Shown one piece after another: positions 14,520-27,900 of a stretch of 64,000 bases of DNA. The position numbers and the translations under genes are program-made. The notes below the pieces were generated by a model. It was not told the DNA's origin. It did not search any database and saw only the letters and a list, made by a program, of their open reading frames with translations. Origin of the DNA: Trichoplax sp. H2. Lineage: Eukaryota; Placozoa; Uniplacotomia; Trichoplacea. The stretch is from NCBI GenBank assembly GCA_003344405.1, contig NOWV01000205.1, positions 1 to 64,000 of the forward strand, given 5' to 3'. Positions within the stretch are counted from its first letter, which is position 1; each line of letters begins with the position of its first letter.

Positions 14520-14873
14520 TCAGAGTCTTTCAATAAGACGAAATAACATTGAGGCTGTAGCTACAGATATAGCCTGATGGAAATGTGGAGTTACAACAAT
14601 TTTTACATCTTTGTGATTAATTACTAGTAAATATGCTTTATTCGTAGGTGACAATAATGTAAAGCAAATAAAATCTAGATGATCTAATCTAATAATTGAA
14701 ATTTGCGTATTATTTTGCAATTTAAAAATTTTATGATCAATAACTTGATATAAGTACTGAATCTTTATAATAATATATATGTTACTATATATATATATAA
14801 TAGAATTAGTAGCAACACATTCTTCATAATTCTCACTAATGTAAGAGAAAGATGCTTCATCTATATGAAACAT
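14520..14873 (-). CDS. Hypothetical 117-residue ORF or terminal exon
   Basis: I do not recognise this frame. The N-terminal half is Ile/Tyr-rich and partly made of AT-repeat DNA (around 14765-14800). The last 60 residues look more protein-like, with the motifs LLVINHKDVKIVVTPHFHQ and SVATASMLFRLIERL. A possible acceptor (TTCAATTATTAG) inside the frame would make only the last part a terminal exon. It lies about 170 bp downstream of the stop of paralog B on the same strand, so it could be a separate small gene or chance. It is the longest intact frame in the first 29 kb. Confidence 0.3.
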   Translation of the reverse strand: MFHIDEASFSYISENYEECVATNSIIYIYSNIYIIIKIQYLYQVIDHKIFKLQNNTQISIIRLDHLDFICFTLLSPTNKAYLLVINHKDVKIVVTPHFHQAISVATASMLFRLIERL

Positions 14874-15038
14874 AACAAATAGGAATTTCAGAACGAAGTA
14901 TCTTAATTATAATACCTAATTACAAATTGAACTTGCTCTGGGCTCTATGGTGGCGCCTGGATATAAGATATCCATGATATAAATTATGATTATTCATCTA
15001 GATAATTACTGTCATACGTGGTTATGATAAAAAAACAA

Positions 15039-18000
15039 TTAGATTTTGTTACTTAATCTTGTTGATGACTTTCTATCCGTATCTTTACTACTACTAGGAT
15101 TGGATTTTAAAGTTGCAGTTGAAGCCTCATCATATCCCTGTCGATTCCTAGCGAAATAAAATATTATTCTGCATCATAGAATGTAGTGAAAGCTTAATAA
15201 ATCAATAATAATCGATAAATTTTTAAAATCAATTTTTGATAATGTTATTCAGATTATAAATTTTACATAAAGCACCGATAGGTATTCTAAGCTTTTGAAG
15301 TTATTCAGGCTACTGATTATCTATCAAGCTGTCATATTAAGAAATAATCTCAATATGTGACAGCTAATCTCTTTCAACTTGTTTAACAAGGCTTCTACGA
15401 ACATATAGTTGAACCTGAAATTACGTTTGGATACAGATTAGCTTTAACCTGTATCCAAATTCGAGATCCTTTATTTATTCTTACTTATAAGCAGTCTTTT
15501 ATAGCTTTCATCATCAATTAAGTGACACTGCATAAAGTATAAAAATTTTTGTTATTATAGCCTTAAATTTTAAGCTAAGTCACTTTGACTACAGTTAAAC
15601 GCAGAGATTTCAGTAATACCATGTAATTTTATATTGCGATAAATTATTATAATATATTAATAAATTGAAATGATTTGTACGGAAATTGTAGCTGATATTA
15701 ATAAGCAACTTAATGGCTGAGTGTAAGCTTGTAATCTCTGGATGTTTATATTAGCTAACGCGCAAAAATGAAGAGCAGAATTTGTCTTTTCGAAAAAAGG
15801 ATGAGTATTAGACATACCCTTTAGTCACCTAATAATTTAAAGTTTAATAGTGACTATATAGAATATTGCTATAAATGACTATAAATGCGATAATTATATC
15901 GAACAGTGATTGAATAACTTTAAATTTAGTTTTTGTAATAGCGATATACTGAAAAAACCTATATAAGCAAATAAACTATAACATATGAATAGCGGTTGAT
16001 GTGATTTCAATTATACCAAATCGTTAGATAAAATGTGAAGCATGGTTCTATTCACCTTTTATCGCTCTTCCATCGCAAGTAATAAAAGACAGATACCAAA
16101 ATAATTACTATCACAAGAGCTGCAAATCCAATTATCATACCGGCAATTATGTTAGCTAAGAGAGAATTAAAGAAATAATTTTATTAGTTAAGTTAACTTG
16201 ACTAAAAAATCTGTTCGAAAGTCTGAATTTACAGCTTTAATAAACTGTTATCGACAATCTAAAAATAACGGATTATTGCCAGAATATTAGATAAAAGATA
16301 GCTTCATCCAATTCACATTCATTCCGAGTACTGTCACTAAATCTCAGAATACTGATACTAGGCTAACTAACACGTAATAACTGGCTTGCGTGTACCACAG
16401 TCACGATCGACAAAGCCACTAGGACACCTATATTCGAAAATTTCCAGTTTAAAAGTTTTATAAAGAGTAGTTTATACGTCACGTATAAGTCAAAGTTTAA
16501 ATCGAGTTAAAAAAATTAATGGCCGTAAGTAATTTGAAAAATCTCAAAAACTGCAAAAATTGCGAAAAATTCCGAGGGCAAAGTCAGCTTAAAATATTCT
16601 GTTTGTTAAGCTAATTGATTATGAAAGCTTCTTCATTGAACTTACAAACAGTAAGGTTTCTGCTTTTTATCAAGCCTGCAATATCCACCACCATTCTTGC
16701 AAGCTAATTGGCACTCTGAAAGAAAAATATTAGGATTTAGAAACAGTTCGAAACTGACGTCTAGAAACCTGCATTAGCAACTATTTCAAACTAAAATCTT
16801 TTTTATCATCCTTTCAGTAATATTTCATAATTGCAATATGTCACGTTGCTAAACATTGTAATAGTAGAGTACAGATTAAGCATTTGTGTCACGGTAGATT
16901 TCTTTCTATCTAGGCTACAATGGCTAAGTTTTTGTGATTGACTTGTAAAAGCGGTTGATTGCTTACTATTAATTGTCTTTTACATTTTTATGAGTAGCAG
17001 TGAGGTTCATCGTGAATAGTGGGAATAATTTAATATTAGCCTAAAGTTTTAAAGTTTGCGCGCGTAACAGTAGTCTAGGTGAGTGGCTTTATACCTAAAC
17101 TAGAGTAATAATTGACAGTAACAATTTAGAAGGGCAGAATACTTTACTTTATCCTGAGTCAGAAAAGTAGTCTGTGAAATTATATCAGATAGTTATGTGC
17201 TGTTCCTGATATTATGGAAATACAAGATTCATGAGTATCCTGCACCGATTAGGAAGTTCTTTAAATAGTGAAAAATAATTTATTCACTATTTTAGAAATA
17301 ACATAGTCTCATCAACAGTAAATTTATCGATCGCATAGGTATTATCATGTAGGTAAGTACGGTGCTTGGGAAATTACTGTAGGAGCATTATTCACTTTAG
17401 GCCAAGAATTTAGAAGGCTTAACTTACTCGTGCAGTTATGTTGGTAATAGCTGCCGTTACTTGTTTGCTGGTCACACTTGCAGTAATAGGATCCGTTTGT
17501 ATTAATACATATTTGATGCGGCAATGAACATAGCTGCGAGTTGTTGCATTCATTAATATCTATAAAATGGCAGAAATAATCAAATTATCCATCAAACTGA
17601 TTTCATTAGCTCGGATATATCCTTAGTTGATCGTTAATTATATTTGAAGAGGTTGCGTGGGATGAAGAGCTTTACTCATGTATCCTTTTTAGCAGCTGCG
17701 AAACAATATACGCGCGTAAAATTAAAATATGAATATGTACCATATATTCGCATAATCGAACAAATAATGTTAGTTACAAAATGATTAAGAATAATAAAAA
17801 TAAATCAAATCAGATCATGAATGTAAGTGAAATCTGTCAAGGTGTTATGTTAAGACTATTTTTTGAAATTTTTTTCCTTGATAGACATTACATTTTGACC
17901 TACGTACAACATCTACAGTTAGTTATTTGTTAGTAGTCATAATATTTAGAAAGTCAGAATTGGTAGTATTGCGTTTTATATACTGTACTATCTGCGTTTT

Positions 18001-20094
18001 AAATTCGTTTAATTCTAGCATACTGTATGATACTTATATCCAATATGGCGAAAACAATATATAGAATTAAGGTAAATTGACCTGGCCTTAAGCTAATATT
18101 AATAAAGTAATGTATAATTTTTTATTATTTTTGAGGGAGTACATCATTTTAATTGCGATTAAATGGTTTTATATATTTTCCGTCATTTTAATCTAGCGAT
18201 TAAGACTTAGAATCAAAATTAGATCGTTTTGATAAATATTTAAAGTGTCTAAAAATGTATTAAATTCACGATTCGAATCACACTCAACAGAATAAATATA
18301 ATTAAACTTTGAATTGTATCAAGACCTGAGTTGCTTAAGGTTAATAAATTATGAACAACTGCTATTATATCTTTAAATTATTCTCAATTGATTGAAATAA
18401 AAATAATGCTGAACTAATTTGTAATTCAAAGGAAATAAACTTTGTTTTAATCTGTTCTTAACTTCCTTCCTAAGGAAGGAAGCCCGATGAATAAGAAATT
18501 TCATTGATTTATGCGTTTATACATGACTTCTTTTGACGAGATAGAAATATTAAGTTAACTGTAAGATTTATGGATGTATGCTTTAACAAAGGATGAAATA
18601 TCTAATTATACTTTTAAATGAGTGATGCCTTGAAGTCAACAAATTTCAAAGTATCAGGAGCATCAAGGAAAGTTTCCAATAGCACTGAATCACTGAAAGT
18701 TTTTGCTTTACGGACCAAGATAATTAATTATAACATTGACGTTGATAGCTGAAATCACAAGATATTAATGCATGCCAAATATTATTTTAAGAGCTCTTGT
18801 TGCGACAGTCAACATACTTCAAATGATTTGAATTTGGCTCAGAAAAAATAATATCAATTGTCTATTGTATGAATTTTTATATCAATGGCCTGGTTTCTAT
18901 GTGTATTATATCAATACGAAAAGCCATTTAATATAATAAGCAACTCGTATCTTCTACTTTATCTATTTATAGATACTTTGAAAAACTTAACAAAACTTAA
19001 GAATTAGTATATTATATCGGTATCATAAATTTTTTCAATAACTAAGCCACTAACAATTACGGGTATTTAAGGTCAAAATTTTCTGTTTCGATAATTAAAA
19101 AAGATGTTTACATTAAGAAGATTTCTTTGAAGCTAATAGTTAATCCAATGGGTATTATGTAAGAAAGCTAACAAAAATGAATAAGTTACAAAATTTTCAA
19201 GATACGATAATAAGTGGCAAATTCACGTAGCGTGAGATCCATTTTGAATCAGTGACTGTAGCTTTGATTAGAATTTGCATGAATTAAAAATCTGAAGCGT
19301 GGTATAAAACATAAGTCACGGTTCAGGTACGAGATAAATTTATAGTTATCATTTGATATTACTTAGAGGTAATATCATAATCTGAAAATGGCTAACCTTG
19401 ACATGAAAATCCATCGCCATCAAATCCATCAAGGCATTGACAAGCCAGATAAAATGTCTCATTTTCCGTGCGATTTAAGCAAGTTGCGAAGGAACTACAA
19501 TTTAGTCCAAATTTTCTGCATTCACTTAAAGGGACTATAGCTTCTACATTATGGATAATTTAAAGCTATTACTGTTTAGTTTCTCATAAATACTTTAGCA
19601 ATTTCTTTAAAGTATAGATACGTGGGAATGTTATGCAAAAGTTTGATTTGTTTTATGATTTAAACTATTTTAGCTAGGCTATAGCAATTTAAGTGGCGTT
19701 ATAATGCTATTATCATTATTATCATGATTAATTTATAATTTTCTGAAATTATACGGCTTCATCACTTGCTATCTAAAACTAGTTCGTAAACGGTAGTGTT
19801 CGAATTAAACTAGAATAATCAGAAAAGCGAATATTTTTAATATTCGGATTGCAAATAGTAAATTATATAATTATCCAATCTTAGATTTAATAAGCTATTC
19901 CTGGTATTACAAAAGATTAACAACTGCAAATTAAGCTCTAATCTTTAGATGATTATGATAATAAGAGAATTACAAAAATTTATCAGATTTGACTAGCTGT
20001 TACCATCACCGTACTGTATTCTCAATAGTTTTATACAATACTGAAATAAAAAATATCCTTTACCTTGGCCAGTAACTAATGAATCCAGACCAAT
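15039..20094 (-). CDS. EGF-repeat single-pass membrane protein, paralog B (5' exon missing)
   Basis: Exons in gene order: 20094-20064, 19543-19397, 17559-17428, 16715-16646, 16427-16396, 16155-16056, 15147-15039, joining in frame to 206 residues plus the missing start. EGF 1 has Cys spacing x6, x5, x12, x1, x10, as in paralog A. The calcium-binding EGF opens DINEC with CINTNGSYYC. EGF 3 (KNGGGYC...) is cut by a phase-2 intron between Cys 4 and Cys 5. The membrane helix (GMIIGFAALVIVIILVSVF) is followed by YYLRWKSDKR. The codon split by the last intron continues into a Ser/Lys-rich tail ending RLSNKI. Reading through the donor at 16056 would give a stop after only two bases, so the spliced tail is preferred because phase and acceptor (TTTCGCTAG) both fit. 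The first 31-bp exon has the same length as in paralog A. Extracellular binding or signalling is inferred from domains only. Confidence 0.85.
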
Positions 20095-23000
20095 CTATGT
20101 GATTAAAAGTAGAGAAAATCAAATTAGCCCATGCATGTCAATAATAAATTTACTCTAGTTTTAAGTTCTGATATTTTTAAAAGGATTCATCATAGCCTAG
20201 CCAATAGCTGATAATAAAAGTTTATTACTAACATTTTCAGCTGTATATGTCTAAACTATTAAGTAAAAAGTTATATCTTGCAACTAATGAATTAAGCCAT
20301 TACTTAAGACTGTTGATTCTTAATCATAATATTTTATTAATTGTTAAGTTTTTTTAAAATCTCAAAAATACGTAACGTAAGAGGAATTGACGACGGTCTA
20401 GACTTAATTTAATGTCTTAGATTTAACCATTTAGATAATATGATAGACGATAAAATTATCGGATTAATAATTAAATTGACAAAGAAAAATCAATTGCAAA
20501 TTGCTAATGTAAATTTAAATAATATTGTTTATATGATTACATATTGTCTATTGAATTAATATTTTGATCAATATATTTATAAAACAAAGCAAAAGAGAAT
20601 GAATAAAGTTACCAAATGAAATCTGTAAATAGCAGGGAACATTTGAAAAATTTTCTGTGGTTGCTTTGCACTAATAATTTCTCATTCGAAAGTCGCATAA
20701 ATTAAGTAATAAAGCATATGATAGAAAGTATATCGAGTAATCCTAACCCTTCTCTGAATTCCTTCGGCAGGAAATAATTACGTGATGCTTAATGCAAAGT
20801 CTTCAGTCATTGATTTGATAATGATTGGAGTTGTAGGAGTTAGGATTGAATTGATAATATGCTGTTGTAGACATTAAATACAGTAGTTTCATTATTCCTG
20901 CTCTTAGTGTGTATGAAATAGAAGTCTTATGAATATACGTAGGAGCTGATTACGGTTATCTAGTTTCTCTGTCTACATCAATAAGATCAATTATTTAACA
21001 GAAGTCAATAAGATTACACTCGTTACCTTATTTCGTAAAAAAAATTATTATATGGAACAGAAATAAACAAAATTCTTATGGAACCAAGAGTTTATCAGCT
21101 CTAGTTATGCATTATAAATCGTAGTTCCTTGATTAATGTTGCTCGAGTGCTCAGAGAATGTAAAAGAGATTCCTAAATGCTTTCTGTATTTTCAATATTT
21201 TGTTCTTCAAACGACCGGATAGTGAATCTGTAAGGCTTTAGCTTATTTCCATTAGATAAACTCCAGTGGGATTAAGTATTGCTCTAATGTATCGAATTTT
21301 TTAATCTAGCCTTGTTTAACTATTCTACAGTTTGGTACTCGACCATTAAGTTCTATCGAAGTACGAAAAAGCATCAGGAAGTTTAAATAAAAAATTTTTA
21401 ATTTCCTCGTTCATAAAATAAAGCAGTTTTATCTTGAATCAATAACTAAATGGATCTCCTGTCAGGCATCAATAATAACTAATAGTATTATTGGTTCGGT
21501 GTTATTGGAAACTTATGATAATAAACAGCATAAGCTATTTCTGACGGACCACTTGAAAATTGGATGTATGCATTTTAGTTATATGTACAGTAATTACATA
21601 ACGTATCTGATACCTGATGAAAAGTTTATCGAAATATTCAATCTTTACATAATAATCAAAATGATTAAGTCAGATATGCTGATTGATTTATTATTTATGG
21701 CTCACTAGAATTATTTAGGATATAGCACAGGAATTAGTCGCATACTCTACAGGCTAACATTTAGGCAGCAAAACAATTAATTCAATTTCTAAATCCCTTT
21801 TGGATTTATTCAACGGAGAAAATTCGGGTATAACTTCCGTAAATATTAATATCTATAACAAATATCAGCTGCTATCTATAGAAAATACCATTTTTATAAA
21901 TATGAATTAGATGGTAGAATGCCTTTAATGTTCAGATTTTGAAATTGGGCGGTTACACTCCAGAAATTGAGATAATGCCTAGTTTTCTTAAAGAATTTTA
22001 AGGATATGTTTCATTTCTCGTCGATCAAAATTAAGAACTTGTCGGTTTCATTATGGCTTGGTAATTTTAAATGTATTTGGATTTGTTGACGAAATTATTA
22101 TTCACTAATTCGAGCATTGTAATTAAACTACGGCATTATCCTGATACGAAGACTGCAAATAAGAGATAACACTCGAATAAATCTAGTTATAACAGCAATT
22201 ATTTATGATGCTAATACTAATGTTAGACCATAAGGACACTCACTGTACATTGTACATAGACTTTTCGTTATATTCTACAGTAATCGATTAAAGTGATGAT
22301 AGACTTGCTAACTAAAATCATTTTCATTTACGTATACTGTTCTATGATAATTTAGCCTCCATGAAGGATCTGGTAAATTCTATGGTCTAAACTCTAACTT
22401 GGAAGAATAAATTATCTAAATTTGTACTGTTTTCGGCTGGTATGAAATGATTTTATTGCAGAATAAAAGCTAGCTAAATAAAGTTATTATGAAAGGATAG
22501 CAATCTAAGTTCAGTTGAATCATAGACGGTACGATGTTACATAGTGTATTTTTCTTATTTTCTTTGAATATTATAATTATGGAAAGATCCGCGAATTAAG
22601 AGTCTTGATTTTAATCGTATATAGACTATGCAGTAGACTACTCGTAATAGTCGTCCCAACATACCGTAACTTCTAGAGTTTTGAGTCTTAATTGTGGTCA
22701 AAAACGAAAACATTACTGTATTAGTTACTGTAAGATGGTAATTAAAAGTTTTAAATATTGTATGTTATCATCATCTAAGTATTGACAGCCATTAATATCT
22801 GTTTCGTCTAATTAATCGATATTTTCGCCTCTCGCGTTAGAAATACCGAGACTTTTGGAATGAAGCTAAGTTTTCAATAAACAATGTTAATTACTTAATA
22901 GTTAAATTTTGTCTTTGCTACGTAGTGTACAATTCGTTAACTTAATCGTAATTTTGTCGTATCAAATTAGCAAAAGGACTTCTCTTACGTATAAAGACCG

Positions 23001-23906
23001 TTTATAGATAATTTACAATACTACGAACTAAGTAATACTAGACACTAATTCACGCAATTTTAGAATTGACTGCATTTTATTTATTTTTCAACGAAGTAAA
23101 AGCTGATTTTGTGATGTGTACGTTAAACTTCCAAAAAAATTTTTACCTGAAAAATTATAACAAGGCAGCAAAGATGATATAAAATGCCATGATATTTTAT
23201 TCTTACAGTAGCCATAGTTAACAATAAAATAGTTGTTCTTCTCGATGGACGTTACGCTTGCAATTATTCAAGGCTTCGGAAAAGCGAAATTCAAATTGTG
23301 AAATCTCAAAATGAGACTTAGTGTTTAAGAAATTGTTAATATACGTAATGATGATTGATGAAATTACTTTTAGTTACCTATTGAGAGTTTATAAGGTGCC
23401 GGTATCTGTTACGGATGTCATAGATGATAAGCGAATTATAAGGAAAGTTTGGATTAGATATTATTTAATAGGAAACTCTTCACGGTTTAGAATACTCTGA
23501 GATTGAATTAATAGAAGTGGATTTGTTCAATTTAACATAAAATCGATCTTATATAATTAATCATTCAACCATAGGATCTTCATTGAATTACAACTACATA
23601 ACATCTCGGGGTATTGTTCAGCAAATCTTTGATATCATAACCTATGGGTGACGATAGAAAATTATTTTATCCTCTAGGTCTTACGTCTAAAACGGTATTG
23701 TGAACGTCGGTATTATTTTATAATAATAAATAAAACGATAATAGAGCAAACTGATTGTCAATTTTGATTTATAATGATTAAGGAAAGATTCTATCAATAC
23801 ATCATAAATGGTTTGACAGCTGTAAAGTAAATTCTGAAAATAGAAATCCTATTTATTAGAACAACAGCTAATGCATTGCATAATCTCACATAAGACTACG
23901 TGAATG
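20095..23906. other. Upstream of paralog B; no gene supported
   Basis: The first exon of paralog B is expected here. Minus-strand candidates were examined, such as a short ATG frame near 20890-20900 starting MKLLYLMSTTAYY, but none gives a phase-0 donor together with a convincing signal peptide. A plus-strand 69-codon frame at 21499-21708 has no recognisable domain. Confidence 0.4.
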
Positions 23907-24290
23907 GCATTGAAATAAAAGTCTATAAACTCCGAAGATTATAAATTATACCCTAGTTACGTTATTCTAATCTGTTATATTATTGATGAGAGCATTAGTA
24001 ATAATTTATGTCATATTTTACCGAAACAAAGCATAGATTTAATGATCGCTAAATAAGTCGGATCCGTATCTATTCACGTACTATATGTTGTTAATACTGA
24101 TTTAAAAATTATTAAATTTTTGACGATTTGAAATCCAACCATACGGGAAAGATAAATATATAAATAGTCACACATGATCATCATGAATCTTGAACATGTA
24201 CATGTTGATTATGATCATGATCATCATGATCATGACATGTACATGTTTATGTTGTAACATTGTAAACTTTAAATTTTAAATTAAATAAAT
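23907..24290. repeat. Duplicated flank of assembly gap, copy 1
   Basis: This stretch is nearly identical to 24579-24972 on the other side of the N gap, with only a few mismatches (for example CACGTACTATATG versus CACGTATTATATG). It contains the left half of the palindrome-rich block. The near identity and the position either side of an N run suggest a contig overlap or two haplotypes rather than an old biological duplication. Confidence 0.85.
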
Positions 24291-24558
24291 TTTAAATTTT
24301 TAAATTTTTAAAAAATCGCGATCGCGAATCGATGAATTGTAAATCATGATCAATGATCATGATCAAGATCTAGCGATCATAGCATGTACATGTACACTGT
24401 ATGTATACTGTATGTATACACGTACATGTACACTGTACGTACATGTACAATGGAGACATGCTGATTTATATCATGAACATGATGATTTAAATATTTAACA
24501 TTAAATATGGTGTTGAAAAAAGATAATTTTAGATACTTTAAATATAAAATTAGGGAGA
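24170..24558. repeat. Palindrome-rich repeat block
   Basis: Dense overlapping palindromes: CATGTACATG, TGATCA/ATGATCAT arrays, TCGCGATCGCGA at about 24316, and GTACATGTAC units with CACTGTA spacers at about 24388-24450. A homopolymer-like AAATTTT/TTTAAA stretch sits between the two halves (24265-24310). The right part, from CGCGAATCGATGAAT to TTAGGGAGA, recurs at 53768-53994, so this is a dispersed repeat. A non-autonomous DNA transposon with strong secondary structure is one possibility; no transposase or target duplication is visible. Confidence 0.75.
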
Positions 24559-24578
24559 NNNNNNNNNNNNNNNNNNNN
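24559..24578. other. Assembly gap (20 N)
   Basis: A run of 20 N. The sequence to the right restarts with the same bases found at 23907, so the true distance across the gap may be negative (an overlap). Confidence 0.99.
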
Positions 24579-24972
24579 GCATTGAAATAAAAGTCTATAA
24601 ACTCCGAAGATTATAAATTATACCCTAGTTACGTTATTCTAATCTGTTATATTATTGATGAGAGCATTAGTAATAATTTATGTCATATTTTACCGAAACA
24701 AAGCATAGATTTAATGATCGCTAAATAAGTCGGATCCGTATCTATTCACGTATTATATGTTGTTAATACTGATTTAAAAATTATTAAATTTTTGACGATT
24801 TGAAATCCAACCATACGGGAAAGATAAATATATAAATAGTCACATATGATCATCATGAATCTTGAACATGTACATGTTGATTATGATCATGATCATCATG
24901 ATCATGACATGTACATGTTTATGTTGTAACATTGTAAATTTTAAATTTTAAATTTTAAATTAAATAAATTTT
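24579..24972. repeat. Duplicated flank of assembly gap, copy 2
   Basis: Second copy of 23907-24290, including the CATGTACATG/GATCATGATC palindromes. After about 24972 it runs into unique sequence instead of the right half of the palindromic block, so the two copies may be alleles with and without that block. Confidence 0.85.
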
Positions 24973-27900
24973 AAATTTTAAATAAATGATAACTAAAAAT
25001 TTTAATTTAAGTTCGACGTACCTCGTCATGCGCAAAATAGCTGGCAGGCGATTCAAGATATTTTTATTAATTTTTGTAAATATAAAGACTTTGACAAAGA
25101 ATTACAGATGAGATAAAAATAAAATTTAGCGATCCTCATATATTTCGTCAATCGTGGAAATTTGTATTATAGATCATGAATGGACGCTTTGTATATAAAA
25201 TATACAACAGGAAAAGCAGGCTTGTTAATGTTTTAGATCGTTCGAAGTATTACGCTACGAAATCTACAGCTACGGTATCGTAATCGTTTGAGTAACCTAT
25301 TAGAATTTGCAAGATGCTTTTTTAACATTCTAACGTAGAAAAGTTTTGGTGAATTGTAATATTGATACTCAAACAACTTCAATGATGAAATAAGTATGGC
25401 TAACTATTAATAATTACTTGAAGGTCCTGAAAACTGCAAGGAATAAATGTTACCAAGCTAAGTTTTCGAACTTTGACATTTGCATAAATTCTCGTAATTA
25501 GTTAGTTACACCAGCAGAGTCTTTAGAAGAAGTGTTAAAATTATTACAGACAGTACATGAAAGTAATGAAGGAAACTAATATAGATTAGATATTCGCATT
25601 GCAAAATAAAGCAGACGTAACGGACAGTGTTTCTACCCTTAAGAATAGAAAATATTGCGAGTTAGAAAGAATTTAAACTTATTTTTTGTGATAAGAATAC
25701 CAATCTATAGCAGTTTTAGGACTAATAAACAAAAGCCTCAAACCTTGTAGTAACTACATTAATTCTATCTACTTTTCAGAGATACGCTTTCTTTAGAACC
25801 AACGCAACGTTTTTTAATTCATATGTTGCCAAAGTGGAATTTTTACAAAAATTTATACTTTAGAATTAAGAAAATTTTTGCTCATTTAACTAATAGTCAA
25901 GACCTTTAGTGACTACCTAAAGCAGAAGATCGAAACACTTTCCAGAACATTTTATGATTGCAGTTTACGTCGTTACCATACTTAATATGACCAAGACACT
26001 TAATCGAGTGGAAATAAACTACCAATCACATATTCTTTGAGATTAGGCCGTCAGTAGACTTTATTTACCTAAAACTAGTCAAGTACCTGTTCAAATGAAC
26101 GGGAACGTATACTACACAAAAGATTACATTGAAAAAATTTCGGAATTAGGTTGCCATACTATGTATGAATTAATTCTCAGTGTGAGATATGTAGCTTATA
26201 ATTAGGCTTCAGGTTGATAGAATAAATACATTATACTATCATTTGTTTATTTTATATTTAGAGAATGATAATCGAAGAATCAAACATACGCAATTTGAAC
26301 ATATACGTGGTGTGCGTGCATAATCTTTTGATTTAAAATAAAGTGTTATGCTTTTATTTAAGTACATAGTTAAGTAAGTCACTCATACGATTACAATTTC
26401 AACCGGTTTTTATTCTTGAAAATAGCGATATTATTTATACCATTACATAAAATTGTACACTTGTAACATTTTGAAATATTACAATCAGGGAATTTCAGAA
26501 AAAAAACACATTATCAGTATAGTGAATGGTATCCTCAGCTAACTATGCGTTTTTAGCTAGAATTTTAACATTACTTGCACTACGCTTGCGGATACCCTCT
26601 TAAGAGCGTATCTAGTAAATTTACGCTGGAATATAAGAAAAAAATTAATCTTCTAGCGTAGAATATTGATGCCTTTAATCTATCCGCAAGTCCTCAGTAT
26701 AAATAAATTGAACATTAATTTAATGTACCTGAAGCTATGGCCAATCTTGTGATAAAAGATAATATGAAATTTTCTAGCTTTTGGCATCTGTACTGGTGTC
26801 GTAAGTAATATATTCTGCCTCTTATTTTATAGATAACATTCTGATAAATACTTGAATCTTATGGTATTTTAGCTAGCCAGACCTAATACGACTATTTTAA
26901 CTGAAAAACAGTGAGAAGAAGCTAGGTTTTCGCATAGCCTAGCTAGACTAAGCTTTTGAGAGCACAACATTGCCCCTTAGTGATAAGAAGTACGGAAACT
27001 AAGAATGCAGGTAACTACGGCACTTAGATTTAAATATATTTTAAGATCTATTTTATTTGTGCGAAGAATAACCGGAATACCTATATAAATTTTCCAGTAA
27101 AAGAAGTACCATACTGCATGCAATTTTGCACCTACATAAAATCTAAATAAAAAAATTTTCTTACATCAGCTCCGCTTATAGCTATTGAATTCCTATACAA
27201 TTTTGAGAAGGTATCACACATTTCTATTAATATGCGCTGCTGAGGCTACTAGATTCAAGATTTTCTATCAATAAGAAACTCTAGCATTGTGAGCGTAGAC
27301 TGTAAGCTTAACAAGTAAAAATTAGGAATAAGAGTAAGTTTTCGACAAATGAGATTCTGTCTTTCGAATTATCCCTTTTAATACCAGGCTTCACCTTTAT
27401 TCACCTATAGAGATTAAAAATTAGTTGTTTAATAGGTCTATTGAAAGTTTACCTAATCTTTTTTTAGGTTCTATGCCTCTGTAAAGTAACTTAGTATTGT
27501 GATAAAAACTGTTAGCCATGTTTAGTATTATGTATATTAGCGTCTTTTATATATTAATCCTATGATACATTTAGTAGACCATAATTATAGACTGTAAGGA
27601 TAGACTCTATGCTAGAATACAGAGGACTATATGCAGTAAGGTGTTGAGCTGTTAAAAAGGTTTAAGGTAGAAAAAGAATTGTAAATCATATATGTTCCTA
27701 TCGCCATGTCATTTTAGCAAAGTACTTTCTATTACAATCTATGGTGAGATCTAAAATCTCAATTTACTAATGCAACCAAGGAAAATATTGATCGATTGTA
27801 TAAATATCTTTTACAATATTGCATAAAACTTTGTAACGCTCAATTACTTGCATACTGCCAAATTGTTTGATGGTGTATATTTGAGTATTTATTCTTTGGC

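Noticed and set aside
24388-24450. The GTACATGTACACTGTA units as a CRISPR-like or telomeric array.
   Set aside because: The units are not regularly spaced with unique spacers and do not match telomere repeats; they are nested palindromes in a dispersed repeat.
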